From Telmatospirillum siberiense (GTDB taxonomy: Bacteria; Pseudomonadota; Alphaproteobacteria; Rhodospirillales; Magnetospirillaceae), in assembly GCF_002845745.1 (NCBI RefSeq), contig NZ_PIUM01000002.1, forward strand, positions 124,001 through 188,000: a DNA stretch of 64,000 nt, written 5' to 3'. The translations under genes and the position numbers were made by a program. This document shows positions 23,950 to 33,900 of this stretch, one piece after another (position 1 is the stretch's first letter; every line of letters begins with the position of its first letter). The notes under the pieces were generated by a model. The model was not told the DNA's origin, did no database searches, and saw only the letters and a list, made by a program, of their open reading frames with translations.

Positions 23950-25587
23950 ATGCGCTCATTGACCGCCTTGCCGGCCTGGCAAGACCTCGCCCGGCATTTC
24001 GAAACCGTCCAATCCCTTCATATGCGAGATCTGTTCGCCAAGGATGCGGAGCGCTTTCAGCGCTTTTCGCTACGGCTTGACGATCTGCTGCTCGATTACT
24101 CGAAGAATCGCGTCACGCGGCAGACCATGGACCTGCTGGTCGGTCTTGCCGTCGAAAGCGGTGTCGAGGAGCGTCGCGCCGCCATGTTCGACGGCCAGCG
24201 CATCAATGTCACCGAAAACCGTGCCGTGCTGCATGTGGCGTTACGCAATCGTTCGGACCGGCCAATTCGCGTCGATGGGGTCGACGTGATGCCGGAGGTG
24301 CGCCGTGTGCTGGAGCAGATGCGCGTCTTTTCGGAGGCGGTGCGGAGCGGTGCATGGCGGGGCGCCAGCGGCCAGCGGATCACCGACGTGGTCAATATCG
24401 GCATCGGGGGATCCGATCTGGGGCCGGTGATGGTGACCGAGGCCTTGAAACCCTTCGCCCAGGATGGGCTCGCCTGTCATTTCGTCTCCAACGTCGATGC
24501 CAGCCATATCCATCAGGTGCTGAAGGGCTGCCGGCCGGAAACGACCTTGTTCATCGTGGCCTCGAAGACCTTCACCACCCAGGAAACCCTGGCCAATGCT
24601 CAAACCGCCCGGGCCTGGACGGTGGCGGCGCTGGGTGAGGACGCGGTGGCCCGGCATTTCGTGGCGCTTTCGACCAACCGGGAGGCCGTCGCCGCCTTCG
24701 GCATCGACACCGACAATATGTTCGCCTTCTGGGATTGGGTCGGCGGCCGCTATTCGCTGTGGTCGGCCATCGGATTGTCGATCGCCATCTCCGTCGGGTT
24801 CGGGCGTTTCGAGGAGCTGCTGGCCGGCGCCTACGACATGGACGAGCATTTCCGGACGGCGCCGCTGGCCGCCAACATGCCGGTGATCATGGCGCTGCTG
24901 GGTGTCTGGTATATCGACTTCTTCGGCGCCACCACCCTCGCGGTGTTGCCCTACGATCAATATCTGCATCGCTTTCCCGCCTATCTCCAGCAGGCGGACA
25001 TGGAAAGCAACGGCAAAAGCGTCACCTGTGATGGACGGGCGGTGGACTATCAGACCGGTCCGGTGCTCTTCGGCGAGGCGGGAACCAACGGACAGCATGC
25101 CTTCTATCAACTGATCCACCAGGGCACGCGGCTGGTACCGGCCGATTTTCTCGCCGCGGCGAAAAGCCAGAATCCCATCGGCGATCACCATCGTTTGCTG
25201 TTGTCCAATTTCTTCGCTCAGACGGAGGCCCTGATGACGGGAAAGCCGGCCGAAGCGGTGCGCGCCGAACTGACCCGGCAGGGCCTTTCCGGTCAGGCGC
25301 TGGAGGAGGCCATTCCACATCGGACGTTTGCCGGTAACCGCCCGACCAATTCCCTGCTTTACGCCGAATTGTCGCCACGCACCCTGGGGCGTCTGATCGC
25401 GCTTTACGAACATAAGATTTTCGTGCAGGGCGTGATCTGGCAAATCAACAGCTTCGACCAGTGGGGGGTCGAGTTGGGCAAGCAACTGGCGAAAGTCATC
25501 CTGCCGGAGTTGGGGGGCGCGCAGCCGGTTTCCTCGCACGACAGTTCGACGAATGGGTTGATCGGGCATTATAAGGCGCTGCGTTAG
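23950..25587 (+). CDS. pgi: Glucose-6-phosphate isomerase
   Basis: 545 residues, normal for the long bacterial form. Family signatures are [59 protein letters not shown] and [19 protein letters not shown], with the C-terminal [13 protein letters not shown]. It interconverts glucose-6-phosphate and fructose-6-phosphate in the cytoplasm. The chosen ATG at 23950 matches the usual N-terminus; the frame is open further upstream without support. Confidence 0.97.
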   Translation: MRSLTALPAWQDLARHFETVQSLHMRDLFAKDAERFQRFSLRLDDLLLDYSKNRVTRQTMDLLVGLAVESGVEERRAAMFDGQRINVTENRAVLHVALRNRSDRPIRVDGVDVMPEVRRVLEQMRVFSEAVRSGAWRGASGQRITDVVNIGIGGSDLGPVMVTEALKPFAQDGLACHFVSNVDASHIHQVLKGCRPETTLFIVASKTFTTQETLANAQTARAWTVAALGEDAVARHFVALSTNREAVAAFGIDTDNMFAFWDWVGGRYSLWSAIGLSIAISVGFGRFEELLAGAYDMDEHFRTAPLAANMPVIMALLGVWYIDFFGATTLAVLPYDQYLHRFPAYLQQADMESNGKSVTCDGRAVDYQTGPVLFGEAGTNGQHAFYQLIHQGTRLVPADFLAAAKSQNPIGDHHRLLLSNFFAQTEALMTGKPAEAVRAELTRQGLSGQALEEAIPHRTFAGNRPTNSLLYAELSPRTLGRLIALYEHKIFVQGVIWQINSFDQWGVELGKQLAKVILPELGGAQPVSSHDSSTNGLIGHYKALR

Positions 25588-25707
25588 GCTTCTTTCCCGT
25601 TTCGATGGATGTCGGGCGCCATTCCGCTCGGTTCGGAATTCCTCGCGCCGATCAGCGCGGAGAGGTATTACGCAGACGATATATTTCTGGAGCAAGGTGC
25701 CGCCCCG

Positions 25708-27519
25708 ATGACCATCCGTCTTCTTCCTTCCAATCTGGTCAATCAGATTGCCGCCGGCGAGGTGATCGAACGGCCGGCCTCGGCGGTCAAGGAACTGGTG
25801 GAAAACGCCATCGACGCCGGTGCCAGCCGCGTCGATGTGGTGTTGGCCGAGGGAGGGCAGGCGCTGATCTCGGTGACCGACGACGGCAGCGGTATGGCGG
25901 CGGATGAACTCAGCCTGGCGCTGGAACGCCACGCCACTTCAAAATTACCCGAGGATGATCTGGCCCATATCCGCCATATGGGTTTTCGTGGCGAAGCCTT
26001 GCCTTCCATCGGTTCGGTATCCCGGCTCCGGATGACCAGCCGGCCGAAAGGCGCGGACACCGCCTGGACGGTTCTGGTGGAGGGGGGGCTGAAAGGACAG
26101 CCCGAGCCGGCCGCCCATCCCGCGGGCACGCGCGTCGAGGTGCGGGACCTGTTCTTCGCCACCCCGGCCCGCTTGAAATTCCTCAAGCATCCGCGGACCG
26201 AACTGATCCATGCCCGCGAAGTGCTGGAGCGCCTGGCCATGGCGCATCCACGCGTCGCCTTCACCCTGTCCGACGAGGCGCGTTCGATTCTGAAGCTGCC
26301 GGCTTGCGGCGGCGATGACGAAACGGCCCGTCTCGAGCGGCTGATCGCCGTGCTGGGGCGTGAGTTTGGGCCGGCTTCGCTGGAGGTTCTGGCCGATCGC
26401 GAAGGTGTCCGCCTGTCGGGCCGGATCGGTTTGCCGACCTTCAACAAGGCGACCTCGGCCGCGCAATATCTGTTCGTCAACGGGCGTCCGGTGCGGGATC
26501 GCCTGTTGGGCGGCGCCGTGCGCGCGGCCTATCAGGACGTGCTGGCCCATGATCGCCATGCCGTGGTGTCGTTGTTTCTCGACCTGCCCTCCGATGCCGT
26601 GGACGTCAATGTGCACCCGGCCAAGGCCGAGGTGCGGTTCCGCGACCAGGGACTGGTGCGCGGTCTGATCGTCAGCGCCCTGAAACATACCTTGGCCGGC
26701 GCGGGGCATCGCGCCGCCGCGCCCTCCGGCAATCTGGGCGCTTTGGGCGCCTTTCATGCGCCGGAAATCCGGCTTCCGATGCATGGTGGCGGCGCTTCCG
26801 GCTGGCAGCCGCCCTTCCGGCCGCGGCAGGACGATTTCGATCGCGCGTCGTTGGCTCAGGCGCCGTTGGGATTTTCCGACGTCGCTCCGCAGGGCCGACC
26901 GTTCGTTCCCGATCGGACGGAAGAGGAAACGGCGGTTTCCTATCCGCTGGGTGTGGCGCGGGGGCAGGTTCACGATACCTACATCATCGCGCAGACCGCC
27001 GATGGCTTGGTCATCGTCGACCAGCACGCCGCCCATGAGCGACTGGTCTACGAACGCATGAAGGATGCCATCGCCGCCGGTGGTATCGCCCGCCAGGGGT
27101 TGCTGATTCCGGAAGTCGTCGAAATGGAGGAGATCGCTTGCGCCCGCCTGTTGCCCCGTGCTTCCGAACTGGCCGCGCTGGGACTGGTGCTGGAGTCCTT
27201 CGGGCCGGGGGCGGTGGTGGTACGGGAGGTTCCGGCTTTGTTGGGCGATTGCGACGTGCAGGGGCTGGTCCGCGACCTGGCCGACCAATTGGCCGAATGG
27301 GGCGAGGCCTTGGCATTGCAGGATCGCCTGGCCCATGTCTGCGGAACCATGGCCTGTCATTCCAGCGTTCGGGCCGGGCGCAAGCTCAACGGAGCGGAGA
27401 TGAACGCTCTTCTTCGCCAGATGGAGGCGACGCCCAATTCAGGCCAGTGCAATCACGGGCGGCCGACCTATGTCGAATTGAAGCTGGCCGATATAGAAAA
27501 ATTGTTCGGTCGCAGGTAG
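25708..27519 (+). CDS. mutL: DNA mismatch repair protein MutL
   Basis: 603 residues. The N-terminal GHKL ATPase shows [35 protein letters not shown] and GFRGEAL. The C-terminal dimerisation domain contains [12 protein letters not shown] and CNHGRPT near the end; the segment [12 protein letters not shown] is also typical. It couples MutS mismatch recognition to strand removal. The start is the [18 protein letters not shown] methionine at 25708 with GGAG about 18 bases upstream. It precedes the convergent, AT-rich glycosyltransferase gene. Confidence 0.97.
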   Translation: MTIRLLPSNLVNQIAAGEVIERPASAVKELVENAIDAGASRVDVVLAEGGQALISVTDDGSGMAADELSLALERHATSKLPEDDLAHIRHMGFRGEALPSIGSVSRLRMTSRPKGADTAWTVLVEGGLKGQPEPAAHPAGTRVEVRDLFFATPARLKFLKHPRTELIHAREVLERLAMAHPRVAFTLSDEARSILKLPACGGDDETARLERLIAVLGREFGPASLEVLADREGVRLSGRIGLPTFNKATSAAQYLFVNGRPVRDRLLGGAVRAAYQDVLAHDRHAVVSLFLDLPSDAVDVNVHPAKAEVRFRDQGLVRGLIVSALKHTLAGAGHRAAAPSGNLGALGAFHAPEIRLPMHGGGASGWQPPFRPRQDDFDRASLAQAPLGFSDVAPQGRPFVPDRTEEETAVSYPLGVARGQVHDTYIIAQTADGLVIVDQHAAHERLVYERMKDAIAAGGIARQGLLIPEVVEMEEIACARLLPRASELAALGLVLESFGPGAVVVREVPALLGDCDVQGLVRDLADQLAEWGEALALQDRLAHVCGTMACHSSVRAGRKLNGAEMNALLRQMEATPNSGQCNHGRPTYVELKLADIEKLFGRR

Positions 27520-27585
27520 TGGATTCTGATGGGTTTCCCATTCTTTTGGCAATTCCGGGTCCCGATTTTACGATTCTCGTAATCG

Positions 27586-28980
27586 TTAAAAGCCATTTAT
27601 CACTTTAAGACAATCACGGAAAATATTGGGAAAACCGTAATCGACGAACAGGCTTTCGCAATATTGTGAGAAAAAATCTTTTCTATAGGCAATCAAGGAG
27701 CTGTCGGCATTTATTAGGTGGTATTCGTCAATAAGCTGCCCTTGAAGTGCCCATTTATCAAAATCCTGCATTCCGGAATAACAAAACTCTAAGATGAGCG
27801 GCTTGGTTCCGGATAGTAATATGCGATTGAATATTTCAATCTTATTGTCAAACTCGTTGAATGATATGACGTCTGGACATTTATTTTCATGATATGATAA
27901 TAATTCTGATATATCAACCTGATATTGTTTGTTATTTTCCTTTGACGCGGTCGGCGTCGCATTTACAATTTTAACGTTATTATTATTTGAGTAGTTCTTT
28001 TCCAATTTTTGGAAGAGAACCGTATCCGCTTCAGCCAATAACGCCGTTGGATCGTAGTTGATCATAACAGGCCGGAGAGCGTTGTTCCGTATTCCGTCCC
28101 CGGCGCCAAGCTGCCAGAGAATGGCGGACGGGTTGGTGGTCAGAAGATATGAGCATGTCTTAAAGAGATCAAAGTAACGAGGATTTGTCGGTGAAATGAT
28201 GTGGCCGAGTAAGGCATTCTTGGCCAACCGAAGTTCGTTCCGCCGAAAATTGCGCAGTTCTCTGACAAAATTAATTATTTCTGTTTTCGCTCCACATTCC
28301 GGAAAATATTTGAGCATATTTTCCGATTCCGTCGCATCGCTGTGAAGAAGTTTCTGCACGGATTTGAGGATTTTTTGCTCATCGGACGCCCAGCTTCCTC
28401 CCCACACATGGATGCCGAAAACTTTGCCGAGATCTTTCTCCCAGATCGAGGAAAAGGGCTTGTCAAAGCCGTAAGGGTAAAACGTTTCAGCGGGGAGCTC
28501 CGTATAACGCTCTTCCTGCAAAAGCCTCCCCAAGAAGAAGGGGCCTGTCTGGTGATTCGGAGGGTTCTCATTGATGTCGGACATCTGATTTATTGCATCG
28601 GAAGCCCGCTTCATCGTGGGGTTGCGCGCCGTCGATGCCATGAAGGCGTTCGAACAGAAGGTGCCTGGCTCGACATCGCAAAGTAAAAGATCGCCGGGAT
28701 AGTCGGTGTGATCAAAATAATTCAGCGGCATCATATCGCAGTCGAGATAGATACCGCCATGTCTGTACAAAATTTCGTACCGCGCAACGTCCGCTTTCCT
28801 AGCAGGGCTGTCCGCTTCCCGAATTTTTGTTATGGATGAAAAATCCTTAACATTGTCATCACCCCATGTCGTGAACTCGTAGGATGGAAATTGCCGCTGC
28901 CAAGCATTCCACCAATTTTCATATTCTTCAGGAATATCGGAAGGGCCGAACCAAATGCGATGTATTTGACGAGGGATCAT
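27586..28980 (-). CDS. GT32-type glycosyltransferase fused to an FkbM-like domain
   Basis: 464 residues. Residues 1-205 are a sugar-binding DXD (GT32/OCH1-like) domain: IPRQIHRIWFGP, then ADVARYEILYRHGGIYLDCDMMP with D80-x-D82. From about residue 280 a Rossmann-like part resembles FkbM methyltransferases (ILWQLGAGDGIRNNALRP, LEKNYSNNNNVKIVNA, PDVISFNEFDNKIEIF, LINADSSLIAYR). Base use is visibly AT-richer than mutL and rsmD on either side, and many codons end in A or T, which suggests transfer. The likely job is building a surface polysaccharide; acceptor and donor are unknown. Confidence 0.8.
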   Translation of the reverse strand: MIPRQIHRIWFGPSDIPEEYENWWNAWQRQFPSYEFTTWGDDNVKDFSSITKIREADSPARKADVARYEILYRHGGIYLDCDMMPLNYFDHTDYPGDLLLCDVEPGTFCSNAFMASTARNPTMKRASDAINQMSDINENPPNHQTGPFFLGRLLQEERYTELPAETFYPYGFDKPFSSIWEKDLGKVFGIHVWGGSWASDEQKILKSVQKLLHSDATESENMLKYFPECGAKTEIINFVRELRNFRRNELRLAKNALLGHIISPTNPRYFDLFKTCSYLLTTNPSAILWQLGAGDGIRNNALRPVMINYDPTALLAEADTVLFQKLEKNYSNNNNVKIVNATPTASKENNKQYQVDISELLSYHENKCPDVISFNEFDNKIEIFNRILLSGTKPLILEFCYSGMQDFDKWALQGQLIDEYHLINADSSLIAYRKDFFSQYCESLFVDYGFPNIFRDCLKVINGF

Positions 28981-29118
28981 ATCTCTTTATCTACCTGGCT
29001 AAGTCAGGTATCTCCTTCTCGGAAGGCCCGTAATTAATTTACCATATGTGCGTAGATAGAGGGGCTGGGATTCTTTCACGATGGTGACGCATATTGTTCA
29101 GTCTGAGATCGCTTCCCG

Positions 29119-29144
29119 GCGTAATGAAGATTAAGGCATTACGC
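29119..29144 (-). terminator. Hairpin after rsmD
   Basis: GCGTAATG (29119-29126) pairs with CATTACGC (29137-29144) around a 10-base loop, directly after the rsmD stop at 29146. There is no long U-run in the minus direction. It is placed to end the puuD-like/rluB/rsmD transcript. Confidence 0.5.
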
Positions 29145-29145
29145 T

Positions 29146-29712
29146 TTAAACGCAGGACGCTTCACTGGTGAAGCGCAGGAAGATCAGTCTGGCGGCGCCG
29201 TACTTGCGTTCGTCGACGATGGACAGATTCCCGATCGGCGAGGAGAAAGGTTCTCCCGCCGCGACTTCGACCACCACCAGGGCGTCGGGCGCGACCCAGC
29301 CCTGGGCAAGCAGGGCCGGCAGGGCGGCCTGGGCCAGGCCGCTTTTGTATGGGGGGTCCATCAGCACGATCCGGCATGGCGCGGGGGCCTTGGGGGGCTT
29401 GGTCGCGTCATTGCGCAGGATCGACACCTGCTTGTCGACGCCCATCTTCCGGACATTGGCGTGAATGACGGCAAAGGCGCTGCCGTCGGTTTCCAGGAAG
29501 CTGGCCCGCGCGGCGCCGCGCGAAAGGGCTTCCAGCCCCAGGGCCCCGGAACCGGCGAATGCGTCCAGGACATGGGCGTCCTGCAACGGCGGCTCCCCGT
29601 GCCCCAGGATGTTGAACAGGGCTTCACGGGCCCGGTCAGAGGTCGGACGGGTGGCTTGTCCCTCGGGGGCGAGCAGCACGCGCCCCTTATGACGGCCGGC
29701 GACGATCCGCAT
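29146..29712 (-). CDS. rsmD: 16S rRNA (guanine966-N2)-methyltransferase RsmD
   Basis: 188 residues: MRIVAGRHKGRVL and TRPTSDRAREALFNIL at the N-terminus, the SAM-binding loop VLDAFAGSGALGLEALSRGA and the catalytic VLMDPPY. It methylates G966 of 16S rRNA during 30S assembly. Its start overlaps the 3' end of rluB by 26 bases, so the two RNA-modification genes are co-transcribed. Confidence 0.95.
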   Translation of the reverse strand: MRIVAGRHKGRVLLAPEGQATRPTSDRAREALFNILGHGEPPLQDAHVLDAFAGSGALGLEALSRGAARASFLETDGSAFAVIHANVRKMGVDKQVSILRNDATKPPKAPAPCRIVLMDPPYKSGLAQAALPALLAQGWVAPDALVVVEVAAGEPFSSPIGNLSIVDERKYGAARLIFLRFTSEASCV

Positions 29713-30586
29713 GGGTCTTGGTCCTGCTCCGGGGGGATGAGGGGGTGGTATGATCCTGTCTGTCGCTTTTCGGCTTGCTGCTTCTCAGGCGTCCGGGTTT
29801 CGGCGATGGGGCCGGCTCTTCCCCCGGGGCTCCGGCCTTGGTGGAACCTCTGTCGCCCAATTGCTCCTTGAGGACGCGGGAGGGAACTTCGTCAGCCATG
29901 CCCGGTTCCAAAAGACCGAGTTGAAAGGGGCCGTAGGCGATCCGGATCAATCGGCTGACCGTCCAGCCGAGATGCTCCATCACCTTGCGGATTTCCCGGT
30001 TCTTGCCCTCTTTGAGGCTGACGGTGAGCCAGGCATTGGAACCTTGCTGTCGATCGAGCAGGGCCTTGATCGGTCCATAAGCGACCCCTTCAACGGTGAC
30101 GCCCCGTTCCAACTCGGCCAATTGCTTCAGATCGGGCGTTCCATGGACTCGCACGCGATAACGGCGGACCCAGCCGGTGGTCGGCAGTTCCAGGCGCCGG
30201 GCGAGTTCGCCGTCGTTGGTCAGCAGGAGCAGTCCTTCGGAATTGAGATCGAGGCGCCCGACCGAGATGACGCGGGGTATTCCTTCGGGGAGGCGGTCGA
30301 AAACGGTCGGTCTGCCTTGCGGATCCTTGTGACTGGTTACCAGTCCGGTAGGCTTGTGATATCGCCACAGGCGGGTTCGCTCGGCCTCGGGCAGGGGCTT
30401 GCCGTCAACGATGATGATGCTCGATTCGGTGACGGTGACTGCGGGCGAGGTGAGCTTCTGGCCATCGACGCTGACGCGCCCATCGGCGATCCAGCGTTCG
30501 GCGTCGCGTCGCGAACAGAGTCCCGCCCGGGCCAGGCGTTTGGCAATGCGTTCGCCCTTGGCGGCGTCGTGAGGTGCGTCGGTCAT
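29687..30586 (-). CDS. rluB: 23S rRNA pseudouridine synthase, RluB-type
   Basis: 299 residues: an S4 RNA-binding domain (RIAKRLARAGLCSRRDAERWIADGRVSVDG), then a pseudouridine synthase domain with the catalytic aspartate in SVGRLDLNSEGLLLLTNDGELA and GKNREIRKVMEHLG. The last ~60 residues are a basic, Pro/Ser-rich tail. The family isomerises a uridine in 23S rRNA helix 89; RluE/RluF-like specificity cannot be excluded. Its ATG overlaps the stop of the upstream amidotransferase gene. Confidence 0.92.
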   Translation of the reverse strand: MTDAPHDAAKGERIAKRLARAGLCSRRDAERWIADGRVSVDGQKLTSPAVTVTESSIIIVDGKPLPEAERTRLWRYHKPTGLVTSHKDPQGRPTVFDRLPEGIPRVISVGRLDLNSEGLLLLTNDGELARRLELPTTGWVRRYRVRVHGTPDLKQLAELERGVTVEGVAYGPIKALLDRQQGSNAWLTVSLKEGKNREIRKVMEHLGWTVSRLIRIAYGPFQLGLLEPGMADEVPSRVLKEQLGDRGSTKAGAPGEEPAPSPKPGRLRSSKPKSDRQDHTTPSSPRSRTKTHADRRRPS

Positions 30587-31332
30587 GGGCGGGAGGCCTC
30601 AATGAAGGCGTGAAAAAGAGCCGTGTCGGCGGGATTGATTGCGAATTCCGGGTGCCATTGAACACCGAGACAGAAACGGCGTCCAGGAACCTCGATTCCT
30701 TCTATCACGCCGTCGGTGGCGATGGCATTCACAATGACCTCCTCGGGCAGCGTCTTGACCGCCTGATGATGGGAGCTATTGACGGCTAATGTCCGGCAAT
30801 TGGCGATTGCGGCCAATCGAGAGCCTTCGGTGATGGTGATCTCATGACCGGCCTGATTGCGCGGATTGGACTGCTCGTGGGCGAGGGGCGCGGGAATTTC
30901 GTCGGGAATATGCTGAATGAGCGTGCCGCCCAGGGCCACGGCCAGCAACTGTTCGCCGCCGCAAATACCGAAGATGGGAAGATTCCGCTCCAGCGCTCCG
31001 GTGATCATGGCCAGTTCGAATTGTGTGCGTCGTTCCTTCAGCCTGACGCGATCATGATGGACGGTCGCGCCGAACAGGGTGGGATTGACGTCGAAGGCTC
31101 CTCCGGTGACGATCAATCCGTCGAGACGATCGAGATAGTCGCCGGCGAATTCGGGATGATGGGGTAGTGGCAGCGGCAGGCCGCCGGCCCGGCCGACAGC
31201 GTCGCAATAGTTCCTGCGCAGCGCATACCAGGGAAATGCCGAGTAGCCGCCAGGCTCTTCGCTGTCCAACGTGATGCCGATGGTGGGAAAGGTCATGGCT
31301 GCCACTTTAGCGTCCATTTCCCTGCCTGTCAT
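30583..31332 (-). CDS. Class I glutamine-amidotransferase-like hydrolase (PuuD/peptidase C26 family)
   Basis: About 249 residues. The N-terminus (FPTIGITLDSEEPGGYSAFPWYALRRNY) and the catalytic elbow FGICGGEQLLAVALGG with its cysteine, plus VQWHPEF carrying His/Glu, are typical of gamma-glutamyl-GABA hydrolases. PuuD cleaves gamma-Glu-GABA in putrescine catabolism, but no other puu gene is present. The start at 31332 is chosen for AAGGGG six bases upstream; 31296 is an alternative. ATGA overlap couples it to rluB. Confidence 0.85.
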   Translation of the reverse strand: MTGREMDAKVAAMTFPTIGITLDSEEPGGYSAFPWYALRRNYCDAVGRAGGLPLPLPHHPEFAGDYLDRLDGLIVTGGAFDVNPTLFGATVHHDRVRLKERRTQFELAMITGALERNLPIFGICGGEQLLAVALGGTLIQHIPDEIPAPLAHEQSNPRNQAGHEITITEGSRLAAIANCRTLAVNSSHHQAVKTLPEEVIVNAIATDGVIEGIEVPGRRFCLGVQWHPEFAINPADTALFHAFIEASRP

Positions 31333-31457
31333 CCATCGCCCCTTTGAGAAAAATAATGGCGTTTCCATCCGGAATTACGGTCGAACTTTACACATTTCGT
31401 TGACATTTTGTTCGCATATGAGCACACAGGGCGGCGCATATTGCTTGAGGAATGCCG

Positions 31458-31874
31458 ATGTTCGTCTCCGTCCAGCCGAAACCGCATTCGATTTTCTCCT
31501 TCGTATTCGGATTCGCTCTTTTGCCCTTCGCCGCTTTGGCGGCCGATCAGCAACAGCACTGTCCGGTGCCCAGTGCCGTGAACGACCACGTCGTCTGCCG
31601 CAAGGGATGCGATCCCAACGCCGACAAGCAGTATCTCGAAAAATTGGCAAAGGATATCCAGAAGGCCAAAGCGCCGGTTTGCCTTCTCGCTCTGGTCGAT
31701 CCCAGGGATCGAGGTTATTCGAAGAAGCTGGCGATCAAGAGAGTTCTCTGGGTGAGGGACACCCTGGTCGAGAACGGGGTTTTGCTTAATACCATCGCGG
31801 TCGAATTGCGTCCTCTGCAAGCCGATGCCCAGAAGGCGGGACTGCAAAGCGTCGATGTCATTCTGGGCCATTGA
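31458..31874 (+). CDS. Small secreted protein of unknown function
   Basis: 138 residues. A signal peptide is clear (HSIFSFVFGFALLPFAALAADQQQ), so the ~115-residue mature protein is periplasmic. It has three cysteines after the signal (HCPVP, VVCRKGC) and one later (APVCLLALVD). The C-terminal part (KKLAIKRVLWVRDTLVENGVLLNTIAVELRPL) faintly recalls periodic helical segments of OmpA-type domains, without the key residues. I do not recognise the family. GAGGA at 31447-31451 supports 31458 rather than the ATG at 31452. Confidence 0.65.
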   Translation: MFVSVQPKPHSIFSFVFGFALLPFAALAADQQQHCPVPSAVNDHVVCRKGCDPNADKQYLEKLAKDIQKAKAPVCLLALVDPRDRGYSKKLAIKRVLWVRDTLVENGVLLNTIAVELRPLQADAQKAGLQSVDVILGH

Positions 31875-31879
31875 AGGAC

Positions 31880-31907
31880 GGGGTAATCGGGTGAACCCGA
31901 TTACCCC
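31880..31907 (+). terminator. Strong hairpin terminator after the small secreted protein
   Basis: A perfect 12-bp stem, GGGGTAATCGGG (31880-31891) with CCCGATTACCCC (31896-31907), closes a TGAA tetraloop five bases after the stop codon. GCATTAAATTTT follows, giving a weak U-tract. Confidence 0.8.
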
Positions 31908-32100
31908 GCATTAAATTTTGTCCCTCACGCGCCGGGCGGCGGACATCCGTCCGCCTGGGCTTCCTCCGCTGACGCTGCGGGGCGCTCAGTGCGCCAACGC
32001 GACGGGAAGCATCTTCGGAAGAGCAACGCCCGCGCGTTCACCCGATCACCCGGCATTGAAGGACGGCGACGGCGATCCCGGCGCGTGATAGATCTTTTCC

Positions 32101-32541
32101 ATGAATCCGTTTCTGGCGATTGCCATTGCCGAAGCCGAGGCTGCCGGCATGCGTGGCGAAGTCCCGGTGGGCGCCGTTGTGGTGAAGGCCGGAGAGGTGC
32201 TGTCGCGTGCCGGCAATCGGGTCGAGGAGCGTGCCGATCCGACGGCTCACGCCGAAATCCTCGCTCTCCGCGCTGCCGCCGAGAGGCTGGGCGAGCCGCG
32301 TCTGGAGGAATGTGATCTCTGGGTGACGCTTGAGCCTTGTCCGATGTGCGCCGCCGCCATTTCATTCGCGCGGATCCGCCGGCTTTATTTCGGCGCCTAC
32401 GACGCCAAGGGGGGGGGGGTCGATCATGGGCCGCGAATATTCGACCATCCGACCTGTCACCATCGTCCCGAGGTGGTGGGCGGGATGGAGGAAAGCCGGA
32501 TGGCGGAATTGCTGAGGGCGTTCTTTCGCGAACGGCGTTGA
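32101..32541 (+). CDS. tadA: tRNA-specific adenosine deaminase TadA
   Basis: 146 residues with the cytidine/deoxycytidylate deaminase zinc site: TAHAEILALR (HAE) and LEPCPMCAAAI (PCxxC). VGAVVVKAGEVLSRAGNR and RIRRLYFGAYDAKGGGVDHG match TadA. It makes inosine at position 34 of tRNA-Arg(ACG). A run of nine G at 32409-32417 encodes KGGGV and is slippage-prone, but the frame is intact here. No good ribosome site precedes the ATG. Confidence 0.94.
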   Translation: MNPFLAIAIAEAEAAGMRGEVPVGAVVVKAGEVLSRAGNRVEERADPTAHAEILALRAAAERLGEPRLEECDLWVTLEPCPMCAAAISFARIRRLYFGAYDAKGGGVDHGPRIFDHPTCHHRPEVVGGMEESRMAELLRAFFRERR

Positions 32542-32554
32542 CGGGAAGCGCCGG

Positions 32555-33829
32555 TCAGCGCTTGATGGCGCGCCAGCCGATGTCCCGCCGGCAGAACCCT
32601 TCCGGCCAGCGGATCCGGTCGATGGCCTGATAGGCTCGCGTCTGCGCCTCGGCCACGGATGCGCCGCTTGCGGTGATTCCGAGAACGCGCCCGCCGGTGG
32701 CGACGATTTGGCCCCGGGCGTTCCGTTCGGTGCCGGCATGAAGGACCCGCACCCCCTCCACTTGGTTCGCCTGGTCCAGGCCTTCGATGACGCTGCCTTT
32801 GCGGTAACTGCCCGGATAGCCCTTTGCCGCCATGACCACGACCAGAGCCGGGTCGTCGGACCATTCCACCGTTTTTCCCGCCAATTGGCCCTCGGCCGCG
32901 GCCAGCATCAAGGCGACGATGTCCGAGGCGAGGCGGGCCATCAGCACTTGGCATTCGGGATCGCCGAAGCGGACGTTGTATTCGAGCAGCTTCGGCTCGC
33001 CCTCGTCGATCATCAGGCCGGCGAACAGGATGCCGCGATAGGGGCGGCCCTCGGCGGCCATTCCCCGCACGGTCGGCAGGATGCAGCGTTCCATCACCTT
33101 GGCCTCGATGTCCGGCGTAACGACGGGGGCCGGTGAATAGGCGCCCATGCCGCCGGTGTTAGGGCCGGTGTCTCCATCGCCCACCCGTTTGTGATCCTGT
33201 GCCGCGGCCAGGGGGAGGGCGGTGGTTCCATCGACGATGGCGAAAAAGCTGGCCTCTTCCCCAGTAAGGAACTCCTCGATGACCAATTCGTCGCCGGCCG
33301 CGCCGAACAATTTGTCGCCCATCATCGCATCGACCGCCGCCAGGGCTTCATCGAGGCTGGTCGCCACCACCACGCCCTTGCCTGCGGCCAAGCCATCGGT
33401 CTTGACGACGATCGGGGCCCCCTTGGCGCGAATGAACGCCTTGGCAGCGTCGGCGTCGGTGAAACGGCCGTAGCCGGCGGTGGGAATATCGTATTTGGCC
33501 AGGATATCCTTCATGAAGCCCTTGGACCCTTCCAAGGCCGCCGCCGCGGCGCTGGGCCCGAAGGCTTTGACGCCTGCCGCCGCCAGCTTGTCGGCCAGCC
33601 CGAGCACCAGGGGCGCCTCGGGCCCGATCACCACGAAATCGACGGCGTTGGTTCGGGCGAAGGCGGTCAGATCATCGACCTGTTCGACGCCGATGGGGAC
33701 CAGGGTGGCGAATTCGGCGATGCCGGCATTGCCCGGCGCGCACAGCAATTCAGTGCAGAGCGGTGAACGACGGATCGCCCAGCACAGTGCATGTTCGCGT
33801 CCACCGGAACCAACGACCAGAATTTTCAT
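32555..33829 (-). CDS. purD: Phosphoribosylamine-glycine ligase (GARS)
   Basis: 424 residues, normal length. It begins [23 protein letters not shown] and contains the ATP-grasp elements [70 protein letters not shown] and [13 protein letters not shown]. It joins glycine to phosphoribosylamine in purine synthesis. It is convergent with tadA, and the GT90 gene lies upstream on the same strand. Confidence 0.97.
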   Translation of the reverse strand: MKILVVGSGGREHALCWAIRRSPLCTELLCAPGNAGIAEFATLVPIGVEQVDDLTAFARTNAVDFVVIGPEAPLVLGLADKLAAAGVKAFGPSAAAAALEGSKGFMKDILAKYDIPTAGYGRFTDADAAKAFIRAKGAPIVVKTDGLAAGKGVVVATSLDEALAAVDAMMGDKLFGAAGDELVIEEFLTGEEASFFAIVDGTTALPLAAAQDHKRVGDGDTGPNTGGMGAYSPAPVVTPDIEAKVMERCILPTVRGMAAEGRPYRGILFAGLMIDEGEPKLLEYNVRFGDPECQVLMARLASDIVALMLAAAEGQLAGKTVEWSDDPALVVVMAAKGYPGSYRKGSVIEGLDQANQVEGVRVLHAGTERNARGQIVATGGRVLGITASGASVAEAQTRAYQAIDRIRWPEGFCRRDIGWRAIKR

Positions 33830-33900
33830 ATCGGCACTCCCCTCGTTCGGCGCGCTTTTAGCACAAATGTCGCCGGGCGCGGAGAGGGGATTGTTTCAGT

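Noticed and set aside
30583-31332. Calling the amidotransferase-like gene puuD
   Set aside because: The fold and catalytic cysteine fit the family, but no putrescine-pathway gene is nearby, so the specific symbol is not justified.
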